This document shows, one piece after another, positions 55,498 to 64,000 of a stretch of DNA of 64,000 nt; within the stretch, counting starts at the first letter, position 1, and every line of letters starts with the position of its first letter. The stretch comes from Sesamum alatum (Eukaryota; Streptophyta; Magnoliopsida; Lamiales; Pedaliaceae): assembly GCA_034509735.1 (NCBI GenBank), contig JACGWO010000002.1, positions 29,993,636 to 30,057,635 of the forward strand, read 5' to 3'. A program made the translations under genes and the position numbers. The notes beneath the pieces are model-generated. The model ran no database searches and was not told the origin of the DNA. It saw only the letters and a program-made list of their open reading frames with translations.

Positions 55498-55600
55498 ATG
55501 TATTGTGAGTGTGGAACTGAGCTACCATTGAAGACTTCTTGGATCAAAATAAATCCGGGAAGAAGGTTTTGGGCATGTCTTAATTACGGTCTCATTAGAC
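55498..55600 (+). pseudogene. GRF-type zinc-finger fragment, right copy
   Basis: In the same orientation as the left copy, MYCECGTELPLKTSWIKINP is followed by GRRFWACLNYG. It keeps CxC, TSW, the GRRF signature and the last Cys. It stops where the right terminal repeat begins, so the rest of the gene is missing. It was too short to appear as an independent gene. Confidence 0.6.
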
Positions 55601-55936
55601 GAACCCATACTCGTATTTGAGTAAGATTGAAACTGATTTATCCTCATACCTCTCGTTTTTTTTCCCAAGATATTCTCAATTTTACTTTTTCAACTCTAAT
55701 TTTTGTGGTGTAGTAAATGGTAGCCAAACATGTGCTTAAATTGGATAAAATCTGTCAATTTTCCCGCCAAAATGACTTTGACCGTTAACTTTGACGGTCA
55801 ACTAACGGCAGATACTCAACTCGATGGAAAAAGGAAAGTTTGGGTATCAACATTGATGACATGGAAACAGGGGCTATCAAAGGTGAAATAAGATCATACT
55901 TGGGGTATCAAAAGTGAAAGTATCCCATTTCATTGA

Positions 55937-56582
55937 CTAAGTGATGTATCATTGGCAGGTCATGGGGATTTATTGACAAAGAAGTTATAAAAAAAGAGAG
56001 AAAAGTGGAAACTATATATTAATGAAATAGGCTTAAAGTGGAAACTATATATTAATTAAAAAGATGCAAGGCTAAAATGCTAGTCTAAAAAATTATAGGA
56101 CGAAAACGTCAAATGTTACGGGATCAAAAATACATTTAATTCTAAATATATATATATATAAAGGCAGGCTAGAGATACTTATCATTTAATGGTCTTCAAT
56201 TATAAAATAGTATACATGATGGTCACGAATCACGATTAGGTTTTTGGCTTGTCTAGAGTCGTACGTATAGGTTCCTTCTGAGCTACCTACACCTAGTGTG
56301 TGATTTGATATATAAAATCAGATGGGATGGATTATTAAATAAATTTATCCAATCCCTATAGTTTTATAATTTTCACAAATAGATCATTATATAAATATGA
56401 CAAATTGTTAAATAAGTAGCTTAATATTCGGTCTCTTTGAATTGTGTATAGAATTATTCAGTTTACTTAATTTGTTTTATAGAGTAATTATCAATTAAGC
56501 ATCACTTGATCACCTAAGTTTTATTACGAAGGAAGAAATCTCAACTAAAATGGTGAACTCAAGTTACTTAAAATGTTCTGCC
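55937..56582. other. Intergenic DNA, nothing recognised
   Basis: AT-rich sequence between the MULE-like element and the SINE-like repeat. Only a short TA run near 56148-56160 was noticed. Confidence 0.6.
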
Positions 56583-57104
56583 AATGAGGCCTATCTCAAT
56601 TCGTGAAACTGAGGTCACATAACTTTTAAGTCTTAAGCTCATGGTTTTAAACCCCCAGCGTGAGTTGTTATTCTACTTAACAGTAGGTGTAGTTCTACTA
56701 ATTTATAGCAGGTGATTAGCATAGATTGTTATAGTTATTAATAAGTTATTAGATATAAAATATTGAAAAAAATGCAAGAAACTCCCTGTGATATTGCAAA
56801 TGAGCAAATCACCCTCTATGAAAAAATAAATAGCAATTTATCCTCTTGTGTTTTTCAAAATGAAGCAATTTACCCTCTGTGTTTTTCAAAATGAAGCAAT
56901 TTACCTCCCTGCTTAGGGGGTAAATTGCTTCATTTTTAAAAACATATGGGGTAAATTATTATTTCTTTTATAGAGGGGTAATTTGTTCGTTTGTAATATC
57001 ATAGGGGGTAAATTGCATTAAACCTATGAAATATTTGATATTAATGATTGTAATCAGTTTATTCAAAATAAATAATAGGTAATTGTTTCACTAAAAAAAA
57101 AAAA
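56583..57104 (+). repeat. tRNA-derived SINE-like repeat, split by a small MITE
   Basis: The head has an A-box-like TGAGGCCTATCTCAATTCG (about 56586-56604) and a B-box-like ATGGTTTTAAACCCCC (56641-56656). The body matches the reverse complement of 48826-49015, and it ends in 12 A (57093-57104). Body similarity stops at about 56772 and resumes after 57017, so the MITE at 56773-57017 inserted later. Confidence 0.5.
56773..57017. mobile_element. Fold-back MITE inside the SINE-like repeat
   Basis: Almost the whole element is one inverted repeat: TGCAAGAAACTCCCTGTGAT at the left pairs with the reverse complement of the right end, TGCAATTTACCCCCTATGAT. A phrase GAAGCAATTTACC is repeated in the middle. 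Target duplication not clear. Confidence 0.65.
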
Positions 57105-57251
57105 CAAAAGAAAAAACCACTTAAACGTCCTAACCCATTTCATTACGTTTCTTTTTTCCTTTTAGTAAATTACGTTGTTATATTTAAATATCAAGAAATC
57201 GTTCTACACATCGATATAATCTTCAATAAGACCATAACAATCAAAGTGGGG

Positions 57252-57858
57252 GAAAATTATTTTTTGTTTTGGTAAATTTATCCAATATTAGATTTGGTTC
57301 TGTAACTATGACTTCTATTTATTTAGTCTTGTAAGTTACAAAATTGATGCATTTAATCCGATTTAGGGTTTATAAAAAAATTTCCAGCAGTTTTCGCCGG
57401 AATTTTCCATATGTGTACCGAAATTTTCAATTGGGCAAGGAATTGATGATGTGGTGGTGATGTGGCACACACATGAATGATTAAAAAATTTTGTTGCTCA
57501 TGAAATTTGAACTTGGGTCTTTCAAAATCACAAATACTACTTATACTACTTGAACTACAACTAATATATGTATTTTCTGCTTAACCATTTTCTATAACCT
57601 ATATATATAAAAATACTTTAATATAAAATTGATATTAATATATACTAAAAATTATAGAAAAACTTAAACCTAAGAATATTGATATTTAATGATATAGTTT
57701 ATTTGTTATTTAATGGTATAATGATACTAATTATATAAACCCTAAATTGGACTAAATGTCATCAATTTTGTAACTCATAGGACTAAATAAATAAGGAACA
57801 TATTTACAGGACTAAATCTAATATTGGGTAATTTACTGGACCAAAAAAATAAATTTTC
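57252..57858. mobile_element. Inverted-repeat element of about 600 bp (MITE-like)
   Basis: The left GAAAATTATTTTTTGTTTTGG and the reverse complement of the right end (GAAAATTTATTTTTTTGGTC) continue over about 120 bp, including CCAATATTAGATTT and ATTTAGGGTTTAT. The interior shows no gene. No clear TSD. Confidence 0.6.
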
Positions 57859-58815
57859 AAGCTGCTAAGAACGATAAAATAATAAATTATGATAAAATTC
57901 ATATAAAATAAGATAAATACATATATATATATATATTAGGATTCAAACTCATGATCTCATATTTTTTATGTCATCCCAATCCATTTACAATTAAAATCAA
58001 ACGTAGGTATGTTCTATTTTCAAAATTGCTCACTCGGGACGTCACGTGTGACCTTCGCCCGCTTATAGATGTCTACCTTTTATGTTATTCTAAGGAAACA
58101 TAAGGAGGTACGTCAATGAAAGGAACTATGTTGAGATTGCGTGGGATTCCATCACTCTATTATTTGGAAATTCTTAACAACAATATCAATATTAGACATA
58201 ATTACATTAAACTCCTGATCTATAATCTATCTATATGAATTATTTCTATTTTTTTGCATAATTATAAAAATTATTTTTAGCAGTAAAAAATCAAGAATAA
58301 TTTATGTAATGATTTTGATGTTTTTGGGGAGTACATTTGTAATTTTTCAAAATGATGGTTTGTGTAAATGACGTTGACATTTCTTATAAGTATATGTCTA
58401 TTTTTCAAAATGCAGGAATGATTTGTGTAGATAGACCGAATGTTAGACAGTATAGATGTTATTATCCTATATTAATACTACTATGTGGAAGACGATTTGA
58501 CTGGAATTGGTGCACTTTAGGAAATTTAATCTTATAAAATTAAGATAATGTTTAATTAGTGAATATTATGATGTGATTATGAGTTGACGTCCAAAACTTT
58601 TAGTTCATAGATATTAAAGTTATTCTGTTTATGCTACCAAACTCTTTGAAAATTGTATCATAAGTCCTAAACCTAATTTTAATATGAAGATGATAGATGA
58701 TATGTTAGATCTGGGGTGGGTTAACCAATATTCAACACCCTAACCAGCCTTATATTTTAGGTTTAATTAATTGGAGTTGTAACTTGTTCGACACTCTTTG
58801 TAATTATAAAAATAT
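57859..58815. other. Intergenic DNA, nothing recognised
   Basis: AT-rich. A 61-codon frame at 58352-58537 has no recognisable similarity and no supporting context. Confidence 0.55.
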
Positions 58816-58824
58816 TTAAAGAAT

Positions 58825-59323
58825 GGGTTAATTACATTTAGACCCTCTCTGAAAATGCATAATTACACTTTCCCTCAAAGAAGTTTTGAAATTATATTTA
58901 CACCCCCTCTAAAAATTCTTTGTTTACACCTGACCTCCATTCGTTAAACTTTGGGCGGAAAATGTTCATTTCAACAAAAATAATTACATAAATTTTCAAT
59001 TTTACCTCTCATTTAACATTCTCGTGTAATAATTTTGTACTTATAAGGAAAAAATATAATAATATTGACCTCACTCCATACATATACGTTACACTTATCC
59101 TCTTATAAGTACAAAAATATACATGAGAATGTCAAATGATGGAAAAAATTGAAAATTTGTGTAGTTATTTTTGTTGACATGAACATTTTTCGTCCAAACT
59201 CTAACAGATGGGGGTGAGGTGTAAACAGAGAATTTTCGGAAGGGGTGTAAGTGTAATTTCAAAACTTTTTTGGGGAAAAGTGTAATTATACATTCTCAGA
59301 GGGGGTGTAAGTGTAATTAACCC
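58825..59323. mobile_element. Fold-back MULE-type MITE with exact 9-bp TSD
   Basis: 499 bp starting GGGTTAATTACA and ending TGTAATTAACCC, with inverted repeats of about 230 bp so that nearly the whole element folds back. TTAAAGAAT is duplicated exactly at 58816-58824 and 59324-59332; a 9-bp TSD is the Mutator hallmark. Confidence 0.85.
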
Positions 59324-59332
59324 TTAAAGAAT

Positions 59333-60089
59333 TATTATTTAAAATCCGTGGCAAAATAAAATTTGTGATCGATATTCTGATGGATGAACGGATGATTTTG
59401 GTAAATATATGTGTCGCAAGACATTTCTGTGATGGAGTTAAGATTCTATTACAAAGTCTATCATTTTTAGATGAGTAAGAAAATGTTATTAGTGATGGAT
59501 GGTTCGACGAAAATTGACCTATGAGAATGATGACATATATATTGCAACATTTATTGCGATGAAATTTTCATTGCGAAATTTGTTTGATTATATATCATGA
59601 GTAGGGGCGGATGTTGAATTGGGTTCCTCGAATTCGGGTTAATTGTTTTGGGTACCCGAATAATTAGGTAGTGTAAAACAATACTTTATCCCAAACGCGA
59701 GTTGGGTTAGGGTACCCGACTCTCGGGTTCGACGTGTGAATTGAACGACAAATTTCCAAATATAGAAAGAAAGAAGACCGAAAGAAAATTATATAGACAA
59801 TGAAACCAAACCATTGAACTCAGTATCTTTCCCATAAAAACATCAATACACAATGAAACCTAACAATAGAATAAGGAATCTTCTCCACACAAACATCAAA
59901 TTCTAAGACAGGCATATTAAGTATTTTTTGATAACTTGTATGAGTACAAGGACAGGACAATCAAAGAGCATGTATACAAGCAGCAGGACTGGAAAGAAGT
60001 TACAAACTTTTACGTATAAAGCAATTTGTAACTATCATTCAGCTCTCCCACTTAGCTACATTATCAAAGTAAAACATAAAATTAATTAA
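59333..60089. other. Intergenic DNA, nothing recognised
   Basis: AT-rich. A stretch near 59610-59720 contains repeated GGGTACCCGA phrases but no element boundary. Confidence 0.5.
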
Positions 60090-60329
60090 GAGGGTGTTTG
60101 GCTAAGTTTATAAACTCCTCAAAATATTTTAAAAGATGTTTGAGAGCTTATAAGCTCTAAAAAATCATTTGGTAATTATTTTTTTTAAAGAACTTATAAG
60201 ATCTCAAAATAAGATGTTTGGATCTTATAAGCTTTTCAAAAAAGTTTACCGCCTCCAACTTTTTTCATAAGATCTTATAAGCTCTATAAGATTAATGTGT
60301 AATTAGACAAAAATATCCTTATTCAGTGA

Positions 60330-60376
<47 letters not shown>

Positions 60377-61044
60377 ACACACACACACAAATACACTTTC
60401 TCTAAGATTTTAAAATATTTGATTGATATTTAATTTTTCTTGCAAATAAAAAAGAGAATATGCTTCATTATTTAATAAATTATTATCTATTTAATAAAAA
60501 TAAGATTGCTATTGATATTATATTTACTGAAAATTATAAATTAATGACATTAAAAGTTATACGACTAGAAAATAATCATTGCGTTAACAAAGAGAATATC
60601 AATTATATATCAATATTAATATTCGACTAACATTAATGTACATATATATATATTATTTTTATTCAAAAATTTAGGTAATAATTATCATAATTTTTTTATT
60701 TTTGTAAAAAATATTATATATTAGATTTTTATTTGAAGTTGAACTCATGTGTACTATTTGTGAAAGTATTTTTAAAATATCAAAATACAAAATATGTCAA
60801 GAAATGACAACTTATTTGATTCTAATGGTAACATGTCCTTTTTTTATCATTTTACAATAAAAAGACCTTATTATGCCAAATACCCTATTACAAGATGAAA
60901 AAACAACATATAAGCTATAACATCTTATTTTATCCAAACACTGTAAGAGCTTATTTGTAAAATAAAATCCAACAAGCTCCTAAAACATCTTATAAGATGT
61001 GGAAACTTATAAGATATTATAAAAAAATTTAGCCAAACACCCTC
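60090..61044. mobile_element. Harbinger-like non-autonomous element
   Basis: The ends GAGGGTGTTTGGCTAAG and TTAGCCAAACACCCTC are inverted and flanked by TAA (60087-60089, 61045-61047), matching the 3-bp TTA/TAA duplications of PIF/Harbinger elements. 955 bp, no transposase. A TC/AC microsatellite sits inside. Confidence 0.65.
60333..60388. repeat. (TC)n(AC)n compound microsatellite
   Basis: About 15 TC units followed by about 13 AC units with one interruption. Confidence 0.92.
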
Positions 61045-61047
61045 TAA

Positions 61048-61499
61048 GTCATGCTCACGAGTCACAACAATTAATATAATAAATATAATGTAACCCTATA
61101 TCATTTCATTTGTAGATTACGCAAATTGCAATTCCACAAGCTCCCTTTGCTCCATAGTCTATACATAATACTAAAGCCAATCATTTACATCAACAAAAAT
61201 ATTATCATATATCACATCCTAATTGTTCACTCACAATTACAAGTAAAATACTAAATCCAAAATAGATCTATATATTAGAATCTTGAGATGCTGCAATCAT
61301 GCAAGTGCCAAGTAGTATGGAACAGTAGCACAATCAAATCTCAATGATTGTTGAATTAAATCTCAATTTTGTCAACTTTATAAGAAAACACAAAAACAGT
61401 GAGATCATATAATACATAAACGTATATATTTAATACAAAACCAAGCAAAAGAAAAATAAAATGTACATTTTTCAAGCATTTTAACCTCAATTAGTTTTT
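61048..61499. other. Intergenic DNA, nothing recognised
   Basis: AT-rich sequence between the Harbinger-like element and the hAT remnant. Confidence 0.55.
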
Positions 61500-63360
61500 C
61501 TTCCATGTTTATTGGTTTTGAATCTTTACATATTCAATCTTTAGCATAAATAATGGCTTGAACAATTTTAGGAAACAATGAGCTCCTAAATGCATCAAGA
61601 ACATGACCACCGATGCTAAATCAGTCTCTGAAGCAATAGTTGGGATGAGAACCGCCAATATATCTTGAGCCATTTTTTAGAGAATTGAAAACCTCTGAGT
61701 GTTTACTTTCCCACCATTCAATATATCGAACTTTTCCCTATATTCTTCGACATCCTCACTAAGATACTTCTCTAACTCTGACTTCACGTGATCTTTTCCC
61801 TCTATCATGTACATTATATATTCATGCTGTAAAGAAAACTTACAAGTCCTAGCTATCATTCTATTGATCATACTCAAATTCATTAAATCGTTACATAGAC
61901 ATCTCCTTTGATGAGAAAGAGGAAGAAGAAACACGACTAGACGATGAACCCGAGCTTCTTATAGTTGCTTGAAGAGTGTGCCCATATCTTAACTTGTAAA
62001 CAAGAAACAATTCATGAAGACCATACCTTGCTCGCTCTTTCATTGCATTACTTTTCCAATACTACCATATATTTCATAAAACACAATATTAGATGTGACA
62101 TATAAAGAACCAAAAATGCGATATGAGATTGCAAAAATGCTTCAAAAACTTCAATAGCAGTCGTGCCCTATCCCAATCGTAATCATCGGTATCCCATGAA
62201 ATTGCTTCTTTGAATGATCAATCTTATAGGCAAGATCTATGTCTTCATAAACATCAAATCCTCTTTTAAGGCATGTTGTACCTCTAATATCAAGTAGGTG
62301 GAGTTCCACCTAGTAGGTATATAAAGAGCAACAACTTCTTCGTTTTCATAAATTCGGCGCACTCTCGAAATTTGGTGTACCCAACAGAGTGTTTCTAACA
62401 TACCTAACGGCTCCTCTATACGAGAGATGGACTCATGATCATCTTTGCATTTTAAAATATCTTGAACAACAAGGTTAATTATATGTGCCACCTCATGTGC
62501 AAATATTTTTTCTTCAAGTACATGATAGCCCCATCATTAGAAGATAATTGTAAAAATCTTATCAATACCCAACAAAGCAAGCAATTCTCAACACTTTTAC
62601 TTACTTCTTCACTTTTGTGCCCGATAATTTGACAAAAGTTCAAAATTTTCTTACATAAATTCCAATCATCGCTAATAAAACGAGCAGTAAGACACATATA
62701 ATTGACTTTCTAAATAAATTTTCAAGTGTTTGTAGTAATGCAAACCCTTCAAGAATGATTTTTAATAATTGGCTATAATTTTGCTCTTTCATTCACATAC
62801 AGATGAAAAATGTCTTTTGTTATTGTCCTTCTTGATGGAATAGCAAACTTTAGACAAGCAATAGACATAAAGTATCTAAATCCGGGATTCTCAACCATCT
62901 TAAATGGGAGCGGGCTCATCTACAACCAACATGTAACACAAAGCCTCTCTAGTTTTCTCTTGATCAAATCTTCAATTAATAAGAGGGGCATCTCTTTCGT
63001 CTAAACGAGTTGATTGGAAAGATAATCGATTTTGATTGGTGGGAACTTCATGGATTTTTTTCTTGCATGATTCAAAGGGGTTGTCCAGAGGTCTAATTCC
63101 ATGTACTTTTGCATCGACTTTGATTTCTTTACTACAATATTTGCATATAGCCTTTTGGACGTTTTTTTTTTATAATAAATTTATGAAAATGATCTAGAAG
63201 TCACCACCCTCTTTTTTCTTTTCTTAGAATCAAGTGGAATGCCTTCCTCATCCTTTGATATACCCTTATCGATATTATCATCACAATCATCAACAAGATT
63301 CTCAACATGACCACCACCAACTTGATTTTGAAATTCAACCCTGTTTACGCCTAGATCATT
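61500..63360 (-). pseudogene. hAT-family transposase with BED zinc finger, decayed
   Basis: Read on the minus strand, the parts occur in the order of RICESLEEPER-like hAT proteins. A basic/acidic N-terminus lies near 63350-63190. The BED-type finger AICKYCSKEIKVDAKVHG is at about 63165-63110. The catalytic region starts with MCLTARFISDDWNLCKKILN (62697 onward) and continues with AHIINLVVQDILK and VALYIPTRWNSTYLILE (62491-62237). The C-terminal dimerisation part has KSELEKYLSEDVEEY (61934-61677) and ends near 61550. Frame changes separate every block. Terminal repeats were not found. The full protein would cut and paste DNA; this copy cannot. Confidence 0.78.
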
Positions 63361-63667
63361 CTGATAGTGGTAAGTCTACGGTAGGTAATGATTGAGATTG
63401 ATTGGAAATTTGACATCTGGAAGACTGAAATAAAACCAAAAAGAAACAACAAGAAATGAAAACGCATATGTTTCGATTTCAATGGTTCTAATATGTACCA
63501 CTATATGCAGTTAGAAGCTGGATTAAGAAACAATGTTGAATAAATAAAAATTCGTTTCTTAAATATCACCTATTGTCCAAATAACTTTGGGCCACTTCAG
63601 AGCATAAAATTTACCAAGTTTAGATATGTGTCAGTGCAATTTGTGATTGAAGTGAGCTAAATCTTGG

Positions 63668-64000
63668 GAAGACTGTATTTTACGTCCCATAACTTACACT
63701 CTTTACAATTTTGGTCCCATTGATTTTTGACGTAGCAATTTTAGTCCCATAAGTCCACAAACATTGCAATTTTAGTCCCATTAACAAAATCCATTAAAAT
63801 TTTAATGGAAGAAGGACGTGCATGGGACTAAAATTGCAACGTTTGTGGACTTATGGCACTAAAATTACAACATTTCATTAGATGTAACTTATGGACTTAA
63901 CGGAGCACGTGTCATGCACGTGCTCCTTCCGTTAAAATTTTAACGGATTTTGTCAACGAGACTAAAATTGCAACATTTGTAGACTTACGGGACTAAAATT
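63668..64000. mobile_element. Inverted-repeat element cut by the window end
   Basis: GCAATTTTAGTCCCATAAG (from about 63752) with the following CATTAAAATTTTAATGG stretch is mirrored by the last 75 bp of the window (ends CGGGACTAAAATT). Several further GGGACTAAAATTGCAAC phrases lie between. The middle contains two CACGTG motifs in a perfect inverted repeat (63902-63926). The right boundary is beyond 64000. Confidence 0.6.

Larger units (their letters stand above)
54648..55926. mobile_element. Non-autonomous MULE-like element with about 338-bp terminal inverted repeats
   Basis: The ends GGGATAATTTCAC and GTGAAAGTATCCC begin inverted repeats of about 338 bp (54648-54985 and 55588-55926, roughly 85-90% alike by eye). 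A 10-bp target duplication with one mismatch flanks it: ATTTCATTAA (54638-54647) and ATTTCATTGA (55927-55936). TSDs of 9-11 bp plus long inverted repeats point to the Mutator superfamily. No transposase is present. The interior holds two GRF zinc-finger fragments and an AT-rich spacer. Confidence 0.82.

Noticed and set aside
58352..58537. A 61-codon frame in AT-rich DNA
   Set aside because: No similarity recognised, no promoter or neighbouring exon, and length within chance expectation.
62810..63004. A 64-codon plus-strand frame
   Set aside because: It is the antisense of the hAT transposase remnant.

Overview
This window is plant nuclear DNA, from a eudicot by the look of it, though I cannot name the genus. 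It is dominated by plant-type LTR retrotransposons (Ty1-copia, Tat-like and Athila-like Ty3-gypsy). It also carries MULE, Harbinger-like and hAT DNA-transposon remnants, tRNA-derived SINE-like repeats and microsatellites. One convincing host gene is present, an intronless plant matrix metalloproteinase at 50535-51668 on the minus strand. Almost every other reading frame belongs to a transposable element, and most are broken.

1-48124 is a stack of nested LTR retrotransposons that can be taken apart by their termini and target-site duplications (TSDs). Element A (Ty1-copia, plus strand; its first LTR is cut by the window edge) occupies 1-5266 and 30712-30959. Its 3' LTR is split by element B, a Tat-like Ty3-gypsy element at 5267-30711. 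B itself received (i) a 473-bp gypsy-type solo LTR in its 5' LTR (5598-6070), (ii) a minus-strand solo LTR of copia family E in its protease region (8680-10908), (iii) element C, a young non-autonomous Athila-like element (12921-20093) just before the integrase, (iv) fragment F, a truncated relative of family E (about 22195-25712), and (v) a divergent E-family solo LTR in its 3' LTR (28172-30363). After 850 bp of unique sequence comes element D (31814-48124, minus strand), another Tat-like element with a doubled, chimeric gag. Its 5' LTR is split by element E (37981-48028), a Ty1-copia element with very long LTRs (2.1-2.2 kb) and a nearly readable gag-pol. From LTR comparison by eye, C is the youngest (about 1% LTR divergence), E is intermediate (about 3%), and A and B are old (about 12-15%).

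48125-64000 is AT-rich intergenic DNA around the metalloproteinase gene. It holds small inverted-repeat elements, a 1.28-kb MULE-like element carrying two copies of a GRF zinc-finger fragment, a fold-back MITE with an exact 9-bp TSD, a Harbinger-like element, SINE-like repeats, microsatellites and a decayed BED-finger hAT transposase gene.

The two patterns I consider most worth following are both non-coding. The first is a dense array of short inverted repeats in the LTRs of family E. They share a TGG (sometimes TTG/TTGG) loop and have different, self-complementary arms. The second is a set of perfect palindromes around GGCGTGATCACGCC in element C, whose flanking bases differ between copies but keep the palindromic pairing.
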